From Streptomyces venezuelae (GTDB lineage: Bacteria; Actinomycetota; Actinomycetes; Streptomycetales; Streptomycetaceae), in assembly GCF_008642315.1 (NCBI RefSeq), contig NZ_CP029192.1, forward strand, positions 1,550,001 to 1,614,000: 64,000 nt of DNA. The letters run 5' to 3'. Shown one piece after another: positions 26,034 to 35,547 of this stretch. The number at the start of each line of letters is the position of its first letter. Position 1 is the stretch's first letter. The position numbers and the translations under genes were made by a program. The notes below the pieces were generated by a model. That model was given only the letters and a program-made list of their open reading frames with translations. It was not told the origin of the DNA and did no database searches.

Positions 26034-27451
26034 GGGTTGCTCCTGAGCATGCGCCACACGGCCTTCGCGGCGTTGTGCCCGGACATGCCGTGCACACCCG
26101 GGCCGGGGGGTGTCGCGGACGAACAGATGAAGACGGCGGGGTGCGGTGTGGAGTACGGGAAGAGGGTGAGCTTGGGCCGCAGCATCAGCTGCAGTCCGCT
26201 CGCGGCGCCGCAGGCGATGTCACCGCCCACGTAGTTCGCGTTGTGCGCGGCGAGCTCGGGCGGGCCCGCCGTGGCGCGGGCGATGACGCGGTCGCGGAAG
26301 CCCGGGGCGAAGCGCTCCAACTGCCGCTCGATGGCGTCGGTCAGGTCGCCCTGCCAGCCGTTGGGCACGTGCCCGTACGCCCAGAAGACGTGCTTGCCCC
26401 GCGGGGCGCGGGAGGGGTCGACGACGCTGGGCTGCACGGTGATCAGGAACGGCGCGTCCGGTGCCCGCCCCTCGCGCGAGGCGGCGCGCAGCGCGGTGCC
26501 GATCTCCTTGCTGCTGGGGCCGATGTGCACCGTCCCCGCGGTCCGCGGCTCCTCGGCGGTCCAGGGGACGGGGCCGTCGAGCGCGTAGTCGATCTTGAAG
26601 GCGCTCGCGCCGTACCGGTACCCCTCGTACGCGCGGCCGAGCCCCGCGATCCGGGCGAGGGCGGTCGGCGAGGTGTCGAAGACGTAGGCGCGGGCGGGCG
26701 GCAGGTCGTCGAGGCGCTTCACCTCGTAGTCGGTGTGGACGGAGCCGCCGAGGTCCTTCAGGTAGGCGGCGAGCGCGTCGGAGATCGACTGCGAGCCGCC
26801 GCGCGGGAGGGGCCAGCCGCGGGCGTGCGCGGCCAGCGCGAAGACCATGCCGACGCCGCCCGTGACGATGCCGCCGAGCGGCGCGATGACGTGGGCCACG
26901 AGCCCCGCGAACAGCGCGCGGGCCCGGTCGTCGCGGAAGCGCCGCATCAGCCACGTCGACGGCGGCAGCCCGGCGAGTCCGAAGCGGGCGAGGGTGACGG
27001 GGTCGCGCGGCAGCGAGCTCATCGGCAGGGACATGAAGTCCCGCACCAGCGTGTCCCACTTGGGCAGGAAGGGTTCGATCAGCCTGCGGTACGCCCCCGC
27101 GTCGCGCGGCCCGAAGGAGGCGGCGGTCTCGGCGACGGAGCGGGACAGGACGGCGGCGGTGCCGTCGGGGAAGGGATGGGCCATGGGCAGCGAGGGCTGG
27201 AGCCACTCCAGTCCGTACCGCTCCAGGGGCATGCCGCGGAACGCCGGGGAGTTGATGCCCAGCGGATGGGCGGCGGAGCAGGGGTCGTGCCGGAATCCGG
27301 GGAGCGTCAGCTCCTCGGTGCGCGCCCCGCCCCCGACCGTGCCCTTGGCCTCGAAGACGGCCACGGAGAAGCCCCGGCGGGCCAGCTCCACGGCAGCGGT
27401 CAGCCCGTTCGGTCCCGCCCCCACGACGACGGCGTCAAGCATCGACGGCAC
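26030..27451 (-). CDS. FAD-dependent phytoene-desaturase-like oxidoreductase
   Basis: This 473-residue flavoprotein starts with a Rossmann dinucleotide motif ([21 protein letters not shown], then VAVFEA) and has the CrtI/PYROXD2-type [14 protein letters not shown]. The C terminus [26 protein letters not shown] is the second FAD-binding motif of this family. The specific reaction is unknown; the sequence is closer to PYROXD2-like proteins than to known carotenoid desaturases, and there are no carotenoid genes beside it. GTG 27451 has AGGAG five bases upstream. It is coupled to the macrodomain gene downstream by the GTGA overlap. Confidence 0.82.
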   Translation of the reverse strand: MPSMLDAVVVGAGPNGLTAAVELARRGFSVAVFEAKGTVGGGARTEELTLPGFRHDPCSAAHPLGINSPAFRGMPLERYGLEWLQPSLPMAHPFPDGTAAVLSRSVAETAASFGPRDAGAYRRLIEPFLPKWDTLVRDFMSLPMSSLPRDPVTLARFGLAGLPPSTWLMRRFRDDRARALFAGLVAHVIAPLGGIVTGGVGMVFALAAHARGWPLPRGGSQSISDALAAYLKDLGGSVHTDYEVKRLDDLPPARAYVFDTSPTALARIAGLGRAYEGYRYGASAFKIDYALDGPVPWTAEEPRTAGTVHIGPSSKEIGTALRAASREGRAPDAPFLITVQPSVVDPSRAPRGKHVFWAYGHVPNGWQGDLTDAIERQLERFAPGFRDRVIARATAGPPELAAHNANYVGGDIACGAASGLQLMLRPKLTLFPYSTPHPAVFICSSATPPGPGVHGMSGHNAAKAVWRMLRSNP

Positions 27452-27527
27452 CCGGACTCCTTTGTCAGCCGACGGCCTCTGCCGCCCAGGATAGGACGGA
27501 CCACCTGTGGCCCTGGTCGAGCCCCTC

Positions 27528-28364
27528 TCAGCCGCCGGCCGCGAGGAGCCCCGCGATCCGGCGGGCCGTGGCGGCGTCGCGGGCCGCGGTGAACGGCAGG
27601 GCGTTGCCCCCGCCTATCCGGAACGGCTCCCCCGTGAGCGTCAGGTCGGCGCCGCCGGCCTCCGCCACGAGCAGCAGGCCCGCGGCGTGGTCCCAGGCGA
27701 GCTCCCACGAGAAGGCGATGGCGTCCAGCTCGCCCCGGGCGATGGCGAGGTACTCGAGGCCCGCGGATCCGCAGGGCCGCGGGCGCACGCCGTCGGTCAC
27801 GAGACCCAGCAGCGCCTGCTTCTGCTCCTCCGTGGTGAAGTCCGGGTGCGAGGTCGCCACCTCCACGTCCGCGCCGGGCGCGGGCGCACCGGCCACCAGC
27901 CGCCGCCCGTTCAGCCACGCGCCCTGACCGCGGACCGCGACAGCCATCTCGTCCAGCATCGGTGCGTACGTCCACGAGGCCTGGACCTCGCCGCCCACCG
28001 CGAGGGCGACCAGCATGCAGAACCCCGGGTTCCCGTTCACGAACTGCCGGGTTCCGTCCACGGGGTCGACGATCCAGACGGGCGCCTCTCCGCGTATCGC
28101 CTCGTACTTCGACGGGTCGGCGTGCACCGCTTCCTCGCCCACGACGACCGAGCCGGGGAGCAGGGCGGCGAGGTCGGCGGTCAGCTGCTCCTCCGCCCGG
28201 CGGTCGGCGACGGTCACCATGTCGTGCGGGCCGCTCTTCTCCACGACGTCGCCCTCGGCGAGCTGCCGGAAGCGGGGGGTGACCTCCGCGGCGGCGGCCT
28301 TCCGGAGGGCCTCCTCGACGTCGCGTACCCCGTGCGTCAAAAACTCTTCGATCATGCCTCCCAT
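27528..28364 (-). CDS. inositol monophosphatase family phosphatase
   Basis: This protein of about 278 residues has the lithium-sensitive phosphatase signatures: VVGEEAVH, the metal site [19 protein letters not shown] and the C-terminal [15 protein letters not shown]. Members dephosphorylate inositol phosphate, histidinol phosphate or 3'-phosphoadenosine compounds; which one is not decidable here. An ATG at 28364 or 28355 is the likely start (neither has a strong ribosome site); further upstream frame is without support. It sits alone, transcribed toward the oxidoreductase gene. Confidence 0.87.
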   Translation of the reverse strand: MGGMIEEFLTHGVRDVEEALRKAAAAEVTPRFRQLAEGDVVEKSGPHDMVTVADRRAEEQLTADLAALLPGSVVVGEEAVHADPSKYEAIRGEAPVWIVDPVDGTRQFVNGNPGFCMLVALAVGGEVQASWTYAPMLDEMAVAVRGQGAWLNGRRLVAGAPAPGADVEVATSHPDFTTEEQKQALLGLVTDGVRPRPCGSAGLEYLAIARGELDAIAFSWELAWDHAAGLLLVAEAGGADLTLTGEPFRIGGGNALPFTAARDAATARRIAGLLAAGG

Positions 28365-28495
28365 GAGAGCACGCCCCACTGACATCCCGTACGCCCGAGC
28401 CGAACGTGGGGTTAACCCCAGGGGAACCCCTGGGGCGCCCCCCTGAGGGCCCCGCACAGAGCCCTCACCGCATCGGGCCTCATCGGGCCCTCACC

Positions 28496-30334
28496 TCATC
28501 GCCCCACCGCGTACCCCTGCATCCCTCGCGCATTCGCCCCCGCCGACAGCACTCCGGACCCCGGCTCCCGCGCCACCGCGCACAACCGGCCCTCCGACCA
28601 CGCGCCCCCGACCGTCACCACGTGCCCCCTGCGGCGCAGCTCCTCGACCACCTCAGGGGGCGTGCGGGACTCGACGGTGAGGCTGCCCGCCCGCATCTCG
28701 CGGGGGTGGAAGGAGCCGGGGAACGCCTCCGTGTGCCAATTGGGGGCGTCGATCGCGCCCTGGAGGTCGAGTCCGCCGCGCACCGCGTCCCGCATGACCA
28801 CTCCCAGGAAGAAGTGGACCTGCCACTGGTCCTGCTGGTCTCCCCCGGGCGTACCGAAGGCGAGCACCGGCACCCCGTCCTTGAGCGCGAGCGACGGCGA
28901 CAGCGTGGTGCGCGGGCGCCTGCCGGGGGTGAGGGAGTTCGGGAGGCCCTCCTCCAGCCACGTCATCTGGAGCCGCGTGCCCAGCGGGAAGCCCAGTTCG
29001 GGCACGACGGGGTTGGACTGCAGCCAGCCGCCGCTGGGTGTGGCGGACAGCATGTTCCCCCAGCGGTCGACGATGTCGATGTGACAGGTGTCGCCGCGGG
29101 TTCCGCCGTCGCCGGCCACGGTCGGCTCCCCGGCCCCCGCCATCGCCGTACCGCCCCACGCGTCCGCCCCCGGCGTGTCCCCGGCCGCCACCGCGAGCGC
29201 GTGCGCGGAGAGCCGCGGCTCGCGCCCGCCGGGCGCTCCGGGCCGCAGGTCGCGCGACGCCTTCTCCCCGACGAGTCGCCGCCGCTCCGCGTTGTACTCG
29301 GCGGACAGCAGCTCGCGCGCGGCCACGCCGTCCGCCGCCGCGTCGCCGTACCAGGCCTCCCGGTCCGCCATCGCCAGCTTGCAGCCCTCGACCAGGAGGT
29401 GGACGTACTCGGCGGACCCGTACTCCGGGAGCTCCGCGACGCTCGTCGGCAACAGCGCGAACTGCTGCAGGAACGCGGGACCCTGGCTCCACAGACCCGC
29501 CTTGCACAGGGTCCACCCACCCCAGTCATACGTGACGGGAGCCTCGTACGACGCCTCCCAGCCGCGCAGGTCGTCCGCGGCAAGCGTGCCCACGTGCCGC
29601 TCGCCGCTGGTGTCCATGGTCGGCCGTCCGGCCTGCCGCACGAGCGCCTCGGCGATGAATCCGCGGCGCCACACCTCGCGCGCGGCCTCGATCTCCGCCA
29701 CGCGCGACGCACCGCCACCCACACCACCGGCCGCCGCTGCCTCCGCTATCAGCCGCCGCCACGTCGCGGCGAGCGCGGGATTCCGGAAGAGTTCGCCGGG
29801 CCGCGGGGGCGTGCCACCCGGCAGGTAGACCTCGGCCGAGGACGGCCACTCCCGCTCGAAGAGCTCCCGCACCGTCTCCACGGTCTCGCAGACCCGCTCC
29901 ACGGGGGCGTGCCCGTCCTCCGCGTACCCGATCGCGTACTTCAGGACGTCCGCGAGGGATTTCGTGCCGTGGTCCCGCAGGAGCAGCATCCACGCGTCGA
30001 AGGCTCCGGGCACCGCGGCGGCGAGGGGCCCGGTGCCGGGCACCAGGTCGAGGCCGAGCGAGCGGTAGTGGTCCACGGTCGCGCCCGCGGGTGCGACGCC
30101 CTGGCCACAGAGGACGCGCACCTCTCCGCCCGCGGGCGCGAGGACGACGGGGACCTCGCCCGCGGGTCCGTTCAGATGCGGCTCGACCACGTGCAGGACG
30201 AACCCGGCGGCGACGGCGGCGTCGAACGCGTTCCCCCCGTCCTCCAGAACGGCCATCGCGGACTGCGAGGCGAGCCAGTGGGTGGACGACACCATGCCGA
30301 AGGTGCCCTGGAGGGTGGGTCGAGTCGTGAACAT
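28496..30334 (-). CDS. gamma-glutamyltransferase family protein
   Basis: This 612-residue Ntn-hydrolase of the gamma-glutamyltranspeptidase family has DGGNAFDAAVAAGF near the N terminus and the processing site RGDTCHIDIVDRWGNMLSATPSGG, where Thr becomes the catalytic nucleophile after self-cleavage. TLSPSLALKDG and AFGTPGGDQQDQW follow, which complete the active site. The substitution TCH for the usual TTH is seen. No signal peptide is visible before MFTTRPTL, so it is probably cytoplasmic, unlike secreted GGTs. The start at ATG 30334 is chosen over the longer open frame to 31039, which is the antisense shadow of the adjacent regulator region. Confidence 0.88.
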   Translation of the reverse strand: MFTTRPTLQGTFGMVSSTHWLASQSAMAVLEDGGNAFDAAVAAGFVLHVVEPHLNGPAGEVPVVLAPAGGEVRVLCGQGVAPAGATVDHYRSLGLDLVPGTGPLAAAVPGAFDAWMLLLRDHGTKSLADVLKYAIGYAEDGHAPVERVCETVETVRELFEREWPSSAEVYLPGGTPPRPGELFRNPALAATWRRLIAEAAAAGGVGGGASRVAEIEAAREVWRRGFIAEALVRQAGRPTMDTSGERHVGTLAADDLRGWEASYEAPVTYDWGGWTLCKAGLWSQGPAFLQQFALLPTSVAELPEYGSAEYVHLLVEGCKLAMADREAWYGDAAADGVAARELLSAEYNAERRRLVGEKASRDLRPGAPGGREPRLSAHALAVAAGDTPGADAWGGTAMAGAGEPTVAGDGGTRGDTCHIDIVDRWGNMLSATPSGGWLQSNPVVPELGFPLGTRLQMTWLEEGLPNSLTPGRRPRTTLSPSLALKDGVPVLAFGTPGGDQQDQWQVHFFLGVVMRDAVRGGLDLQGAIDAPNWHTEAFPGSFHPREMRAGSLTVESRTPPEVVEELRRRGHVVTVGGAWSEGRLCAVAREPGSGVLSAGANARGMQGYAVGR

Positions 30335-30396
30335 GATCGGCAGGCTAACTTCCGCCGCCGCGCCGGTCGACCGGTCACACCGCGCACGACCACCCA

Positions 30397-31338
30397 TCAC
30401 GCCGCGAAGAGCGACTCGATCCGGTTCGCCGCCGTGCGCAGGCCGGTGAGGCGTTCCACCCCCGGGCCGTACGTTCCCGCGCCCGGTGACCAGCCGGGTC
30501 CCGCGACCAGTACGGCGGGGTGGGTCCGGGCGCCCCGCATGCCCCACTCCGTCTCCGTGATGAGGCGTACCAGCGCGCGGTCCGCGGTGTTCCGTGAGTG
30601 TGCCCAGAGCACCACCGCCGAGGGGCCGGTGCGCCGGACCGCCTCGTACAGGGCCTCGGCGGGCAGGGCCGCGCCGAACATCCGCGTGGGGACGTGTCGT
30701 TCGCCGAGGACGGCGACGAGGGCCTCCAGCGGGAGGGTGTGCTGCTCCCCCGGCACGCAGGTGAGCAGCACCGGGCCGGCCGGTGTCGGCGCCGCGGGGT
30801 CCTTGGGTGCCGCTCCCGGCGCGCGGCGCAACGCGGAGGAGACGTGCCAGGAGAGGAGGTGCTCCACTTCCACGTACCGCTCGCCGGATGACGCCCACTT
30901 CCGTCCGATCGCGTGCAGGGCCGGCGCCATGACCTCCTCCCACCCGGTGGTGTAGCCGTACTCCCCCACGGTGGTGGCCAGTTGGGTCTCGACGGCGGGT
31001 GCGTCGAGCCGCACCGCGGCCCGGGCGAGGCCGCGGCACTCCTGGCGTACGTTGCCGAGCGACAGCGCGCCGGAGTCGCCGCCGCGCCGCGGGCGCGGGA
31101 TCTCGGCCTTCGCCTCATGGAGCGCGGCACGCGCGGCCTCGGCGGGCGGCACGCCCAGCGCGGTCAGCCGGCACATCTCCTCCACGCGCCCCACGTCGGT
31201 GGGGCTCCAGCGGCGGTGGCGGCCCTGCTCGCGGTCGGCGGGGCCGATGCCGTACCGCCGTTCCCAGGAGCGGAGCGTGGTAGGGGCGACGCCCAGTCTT
31301 CGGGCGACGGTTCCTGTGGTCAGCGCGGTGCCCGCCAT
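30397..31338 (-). CDS. MerR-family regulator with B12-binding domain (CarH/LitR type)
   Basis: This 313-residue protein has an N-terminal MerR helix-turn-helix (TTGTVARRLGVAPTTLRSWERRYG, with RHRRWSPTDVGRV) and a C-terminal cobalamin module. The four-helix part has W148 and the Glu159-His160 pair; the Rossmann part has LTCVPGEQHTLPL with His200 where CarH has its axial ligand region. CarH/LitR proteins use adenosylcobalamin to repress genes in the dark and release DNA in light. In Thermus CarH the residue after the conserved Trp is His, a light-state ligand; here it is Ala149. ATG 31338 has GAGGGGG five bases upstream and is preferred to 31377. It is divergent from an ECF sigma gene. Confidence 0.85.
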   Translation of the reverse strand: MAGTALTTGTVARRLGVAPTTLRSWERRYGIGPADREQGRHRRWSPTDVGRVEEMCRLTALGVPPAEAARAALHEAKAEIPRPRRGGDSGALSLGNVRQECRGLARAAVRLDAPAVETQLATTVGEYGYTTGWEEVMAPALHAIGRKWASSGERYVEVEHLLSWHVSSALRRAPGAAPKDPAAPTPAGPVLLTCVPGEQHTLPLEALVAVLGERHVPTRMFGAALPAEALYEAVRRTGPSAVVLWAHSRNTADRALVRLITETEWGMRGARTHPAVLVAGPGWSPGAGTYGPGVERLTGLRTAANRIESLFAA

Positions 31339-31395
31339 CCGTACCCCCTCGAACTCGCTCTGCCGTGCGGCTGCCATGCCGCGACGATACGACGC

Positions 31396-31413
31396 ACAAT
31401 CGCTGCGAGTTGT
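31396..31413. promoter_or_regulatory. weak inverted repeat in the divergent regulator/sigma promoter
   Basis: ACAA at 31396-31399 and TTGT at 31410-31413 are symmetric with a 10-base spacer in the 138-base gap between the MerR-type gene and the ECF sigma gene. It is a candidate operator only; the arms are short. Confidence 0.3.
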
Positions 31414-31476
31414 CGCCTCTCACGTTCTGTCACCAATCTGGGGTGAACTCCGGTCCCCGCACGAGGAGTACGTGCC

Positions 31477-32112
31477 ATGGTGGTGGTTGACTCTGCCTTC
31501 TCCGATGACTCCCGGGCCTCCGACGAGTCCGCGGCCCCCGGCCATCCGCTCGGCGATGATCAGCTCGCCGCGGCCTATCTCCGCTGGGGGCGCCTCGTCC
31601 ACCAGCTCGCCCGGCGCGCCCTGGGCGACGGTCCTGACGCGGAGGACGTGACGCAGCAGGTGTTCCTCGCCGCCTGGCGCGGCCGGCACGGGTACCGGCC
31701 GGGCGCGGGCGGAGTGGCGGGGTGGCTGGTCGGCATCACGCGGCACAAGGTCGCCGACGCGCTCGCGGCGAGGGCGCGGCGCGCCGCCCTCCTGGCCGCC
31801 GTGGGCGCTTGGCAGGAGACGCCGCCCGTCGGCGGGCCCGGCGCGGAACAGGTGCTGGACCGGGTCCTGGTGCAGAGGGAGCTGGCCCTCCTGCCTTCCC
31901 CGCAGCAACTGGTGCTGCGTCTCGCGTTCTACGGAGACCTGACGCAGTCCCAGATCTCGGAGCGGACGGGGCTGCCGCTCGGCACGGTCAAGAGCCATAC
32001 GCGGCGCGGATTGCGCGCGCTGCGCGAGGGGTTGGCGTCGGCCGGGCCGCCACGAGCCGACGTTCCCGAGACAGTGCGCGGGGAGCGCATCCGATCCGCA
32101 CGGTCGGCGTGA
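31477..32112 (+). CDS. ECF-family RNA polymerase sigma factor
   Basis: This 211-residue sigma factor has region 2 (LVHQLARRALGDGPDAEDVTQQVFLAAWRGRHGYRPG), in which the DAEDVTQQ segment binds the -10 element, and region 4 (LPSPQQLVLRLAFYGDLTQSQISERTGLPLGTVKSHTRRGLRALRE), a helix-turn-helix for -35. GAGGAG lies eight bases before ATG 31477. No anti-sigma gene follows, so control is probably transcriptional through the divergent MerR/B12 regulator, as with the LitR/LitS pair known from light-induced carotenoid clusters of Streptomyces. A short Ser/Asp-rich N-terminal stretch precedes region 2. Confidence 0.9.
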   Translation: MVVVDSAFSDDSRASDESAAPGHPLGDDQLAAAYLRWGRLVHQLARRALGDGPDAEDVTQQVFLAAWRGRHGYRPGAGGVAGWLVGITRHKVADALAARARRAALLAAVGAWQETPPVGGPGAEQVLDRVLVQRELALLPSPQQLVLRLAFYGDLTQSQISERTGLPLGTVKSHTRRGLRALREGLASAGPPRADVPETVRGERIRSARSA

Positions 32113-32157
32113 AGTACCGGGCATCCCCTCAACCCTTCGCCCTCTGGAGGAAGACGA

Positions 32158-32889
32158 ATGGAAATCTCGGGTGCCCGCGTCCTCGTGGTCGGAGCCACCG
32201 GCGTGCTGGGCGGCCTCATCGCGTGCGCGCTGGCGGAGCGCGGCGCGCGGCCGGCGCTCGCCGGACGCAACCCCGTGCGTCTCGCCGCGCTGGCACGCGA
32301 CCTCGGGGGCCCGCCCGCCCGGTGCTTCGAGGCGTGCGACCTGGACCAGTGCTCCACGCTCGGGCCGTGGGCGGAGCGGGCGCTGTCGGGCCTGGACGGG
32401 GTGCTCGTGACGGTCGGGGCGGCGGCCTTCGGCGCGGTGGAGGACGTGTCGAACGCGCTGGCGGGGCATCTCCTGACGGTCAACGCGCTGTGTCCCATGG
32501 CGGTGTTGCGGGGCGCTGCACCGTTGGTCGCGGACAAGGGGTTCGTGCTGGCGATGACGGGAGGAGTGCCCGAGCGGGCTCGTACGGACGCCACCGTCGA
32601 CGTACCGGTGCCCGTGGAACACCCCGGCCGGCCGCATGGGCCGGCGCAGACCGACCACATCGCGGGCACCGCCGACTACACCGCGTCCAAGGAGGCGTTG
32701 AGCGGCTGGCTGGGTGTGCTGTCCGAGGAGCTCGCGCCGCGATCCGTGAAGGTCCTCGACATCCGCTCGCCGCATCTGGACACCGGTTTCACCGAACGGC
32801 CCCTGGCTGGGCAGGCGCTCGCCCTGCCGCCGGGCGCCGACGCGCTGAAGGCGGTGCACTGCCTGATGGACAGCATCGCCGCGGCCTGA
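32158..32889 (+). CDS. short-chain dehydrogenase/reductase (SDR)
   Basis: This 243-residue SDR has the cofactor-binding VLVVGATGVLGGLIA, an Asn/Gly segment before the active site and the catalytic YTASK (Tyr-x3-Lys). The Arg in LAGRNP suggests NADP preference. The substrate is unknown. It starts 46 bases after the sigma gene, preceded by GGAGGAAG, and is probably in its operon. It ends 17 bases from the convergent photolyase gene. Confidence 0.86.
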   Translation: MEISGARVLVVGATGVLGGLIACALAERGARPALAGRNPVRLAALARDLGGPPARCFEACDLDQCSTLGPWAERALSGLDGVLVTVGAAAFGAVEDVSNALAGHLLTVNALCPMAVLRGAAPLVADKGFVLAMTGGVPERARTDATVDVPVPVEHPGRPHGPAQTDHIAGTADYTASKEALSGWLGVLSEELAPRSVKVLDIRSPHLDTGFTERPLAGQALALPPGADALKAVHCLMDSIAAA

Positions 32890-32905
32890 CCACGCGGGCC
32901 GGGCC

Positions 32906-34279
32906 TCACTCGAAGCCGCGGGCCCGCCTGAACCGCTGGAGTCCGTCGGAGAGGTCGACGATCGGCTCGGGGTAGTCGTACTCCGCGCGTGTCTCCTTCG
33001 GGAGCTTCCACGGTTCGTGGACAGCCGCGCCGCGCAGGTCGGCCAGTTCGGGCACCCAGCGGCGCACGTACGTGCCGTCGGGGTCGTAACGCTTGGCCTG
33101 CGTCACGGGGTTGAGCACCCGGTTGGGTCGGCTGTCCGTGCCGGTGCCCGCCACCCACTGCCAGTTGAGCTGGTTGTTGGCGAGGTCGCCGTCGACCAGG
33201 AGACGCTGGAAGTGGCGTGCGCCGACCCGCCAGTCGACGTAGAGGGTCTTGGTGAGGAAGCTCGCGGTCAGGAGCCTGCCGCGGTTGTGCATCCAGCCCT
33301 CGTGCCGCAGCTGACGCATGGCGGCGTCCACGACCGGGTAGCCCGTGACCCCGTCCTGCCAGGCGCGGATGTCGGCGTCCGCCGACTTCCCCGAGCGCCA
33401 GCGGTCGCCGCGCGTGCGGTAGTCGGCGGCGGCCGCGCGCGGCCGGGCGGCGAGCACCTGGTGGTGGAAGTCGCGCCAGCACAGCTGCCGGACGAAGTCC
33501 TCGGCGCCTTGGGACGACCTCTTGCGGGCGCCGTGGACGAGTTCGGCGCAGGACAGCGTGCCGAAGTGCAGATGCGGCGACAGCTTCGACGTGGCGTCGC
33601 CCGCCAGGTCGTCGTGGGTGTCGGTGTACTGGTCGATGCCGTTGCGCAGCCACGCCTTCCACAGGGCCCGGCCCGCGCTCTCGCCGCCCTCGGCGAGCCC
33701 CGTCGAGAGGCCGTCCATGTCCTCGCGGGAGGGGTACGGCTGGGAGCGCACGTGGTCCGGGACGCGCACGGTGCGCGGGGCGGCGAGCACGGCCCGTACG
33801 CCCTCCGCGGTCCAGCGGCGGAAGTAGGGGGTGAAGACGGCGTAGTGGTCGGAGCCCGTGGGGGTCACGGCGCCGGGGGCGACGGCGGTGACCACGGCGT
33901 CGTGGACGTACAGGCGGCGGCCGTCCCGCTCCAGGGCCTCGCGCAGCCGCCGTTCGCGGGCGTGCGCGTAGCTGCTGACCCCGGCCGCCATGTGCACCTC
34001 GTCGGCGTCCGCCGCCTCGACGACCGACCGCACCTGTTCGACGAGGTCCCCGGCGCGCACCACGAGCCGCCCGCCGCGCTCCCGCAGCTGCCGGTCGAGG
34101 TCGGCCAGGCAGTCGGCGAGGAACGCCTCCCGGTTGGGGCCCGCGTCGCTCAGGTCGGCGATGGCCCGGTCGCGGACGAAGAGCGGGACCACGGCGTCCG
34201 CTCCGGAGACGGCGGCACGCAACGGCGGATGGTCGTGCACCCGCAGGTCGGAGGTGAACAAGACGACCGAGATGTGCAT
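32906..34279 (-). CDS. phr: deoxyribodipyrimidine photo-lyase
   Basis: This 457-residue flavoprotein repairs cyclobutane pyrimidine dimers in light. The N-terminal Rossmann antenna domain starts VVLFTSDLRVHDHPPL. The FAD-binding C-terminal domain has KLSPHLHFGTLS, FVRQLCWRDFHHQVL, the GWMHNRGRLLTASFLTK signature, DWRVGARHFQRLLVDGDLANNQLNWQWVAGTGTD (photolyase fingerprint with the electron-transfer Trp) and VLNPVTQAKRYDPDGTYVRRWVPEL. ATG 34279 matches the usual N terminus; the longer frame to 34714 is not needed. It lies beside a light-type MerR/B12 regulator and ECF sigma gene, as expected for light-induced repair. Confidence 0.94.
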   Translation of the reverse strand: MHISVVLFTSDLRVHDHPPLRAAVSGADAVVPLFVRDRAIADLSDAGPNREAFLADCLADLDRQLRERGGRLVVRAGDLVEQVRSVVEAADADEVHMAAGVSSYAHARERRLREALERDGRRLYVHDAVVTAVAPGAVTPTGSDHYAVFTPYFRRWTAEGVRAVLAAPRTVRVPDHVRSQPYPSREDMDGLSTGLAEGGESAGRALWKAWLRNGIDQYTDTHDDLAGDATSKLSPHLHFGTLSCAELVHGARKRSSQGAEDFVRQLCWRDFHHQVLAARPRAAAADYRTRGDRWRSGKSADADIRAWQDGVTGYPVVDAAMRQLRHEGWMHNRGRLLTASFLTKTLYVDWRVGARHFQRLLVDGDLANNQLNWQWVAGTGTDSRPNRVLNPVTQAKRYDPDGTYVRRWVPELADLRGAAVHEPWKLPKETRAEYDYPEPIVDLSDGLQRFRRARGFE

Positions 34280-34469
34280 GGGGCGGACTCCAGGGGGGCG
34301 GGCCGGTGCTTCCACTGTTCTTCGGACGGTCGGCGGCCGACGGATGCGCCGTCCGGGGCACGGTCCCCCGCACGGAGCACATGTTCCCCGTACGGACCGC
34401 ACAAGAGGGACATTCCCTTCCTCGGCTAGCGTTGGGGGATGATTCGGAACGTGGCATGGAGGCGGTACG

Positions 34470-35534
34470 GTGCACGGTGAGTACAAGGTTCCCGGCGGCA
34501 AGCTCGTCGTCGTGGACCTGGACGTCGAGGGCGGCGAGCTGCGGAACACCCGTGTGGCCGGTGACTTCTTCCTGGAACCCGACGAGGCGCTCGACGCGAT
34601 CAACGGGGCGCTGAACGGCGCGCCGACCGACACGGACGCCCCGGGCCTCGCCGCCCGTGTCGAGGCCGCGCTCCCCGAGGGCACCGTCATGTACGGCCTG
34701 ACGTCGGAGGGCATCGGGGTCGCCGTCCGCCGCGCGCTCGCGCACGCGACGGACTGGACCGACTACGACTGGCAGCTGATCCACGAGGGCCCGCAGCCGC
34801 CCGCGCTGCACATGGCCCTCGACGAGGTGCTGACCCAGGAGGTCGCGGCGGGCCGTCGGCCGCCGACGCTGCGCGTGTGGGAGTGGGCGTCCCCCTCGGT
34901 GATCATCGGCAGTTTCCAGTCGCTCGCCAACGAGGTGGACGCTCAGGGCGCGGCCCGGCACGGCATCGACGTCGTGCGCCGCATCTCGGGCGGCGGCGCG
35001 ATGTTCGTGGAGCCGGGCAACACCATCACGTACTCGCTCTCCGTCCCCGACGCCCTCGTGCAGGGCCTCTCCTTCCAGGACAGCTACGCGTACCTGGACG
35101 ACTGGGTGCTCGGCGCCCTCGCCGACATGGGCATCAAGGCGTGGTACCAGCCGCTCAACGACATCGCGACGGACGCCGGGAAGATCGCGGGCGCCGCGCA
35201 GAAGCGGACGGTGGCGCCGGGCGGCGCGCCGGGCGCGGTGCTGCACCACGTGACGATGTCGTACGACATCGACGCGGACAAGATGCTGGAGGTGCTGCGC
35301 ATCGGCAAGGAGAAGCTCTCCGACAAGGGCACGCGGAGCGCCAAGAAGCGCGTCGATCCCCTGCGCCGCCAGACCGGGCTGCCCCGCGAGGCGGTCATCG
35401 AGCGGATGATCGACTCGTTCCGCGGCCGGTACGGCCTCGCCGAGGGGAAGGTCACCGACGAGGAGATGGCGCGCGCCCAGGAGCTCGTGCGGACCAAGTT
35501 CACGACCGCGGAGTGGACGGCCCGCGTGCCCTGA
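34470..35534 (+). CDS. lipoate--protein ligase family protein with LplB-like N-terminal domain
   Basis: This 354-residue protein is a fusion. Residues about 1-95 (EYKVPGGKLVVVDLDV, AGDFFLEPDEALDAINGALNG) resemble the accessory C-terminal/LplB domain of lipoate ligase. Residues about 105-330 are the catalytic LplA/BirA-like domain with MALDEVLTQEVAAGRRPPTLRVWEW, VVRRISGGGAMFVEPGNTITYSL (the RRxSGGG lipoyl/adenylate loop) and DAGKIAGAAQ (the K-x-x-G-x-A lysine). The order is opposite to E. coli LplA, where the accessory part is C-terminal. It should attach lipoate to E2 or H proteins. GTG 34470 has GGAGG about ten bases upstream. Confidence 0.85.
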   Translation: MHGEYKVPGGKLVVVDLDVEGGELRNTRVAGDFFLEPDEALDAINGALNGAPTDTDAPGLAARVEAALPEGTVMYGLTSEGIGVAVRRALAHATDWTDYDWQLIHEGPQPPALHMALDEVLTQEVAAGRRPPTLRVWEWASPSVIIGSFQSLANEVDAQGAARHGIDVVRRISGGGAMFVEPGNTITYSLSVPDALVQGLSFQDSYAYLDDWVLGALADMGIKAWYQPLNDIATDAGKIAGAAQKRTVAPGGAPGAVLHHVTMSYDIDADKMLEVLRIGKEKLSDKGTRSAKKRVDPLRRQTGLPREAVIERMIDSFRGRYGLAEGKVTDEEMARAQELVRTKFTTAEWTARVP

Positions 35535-35547
35535 TCCGGCACAGTCC

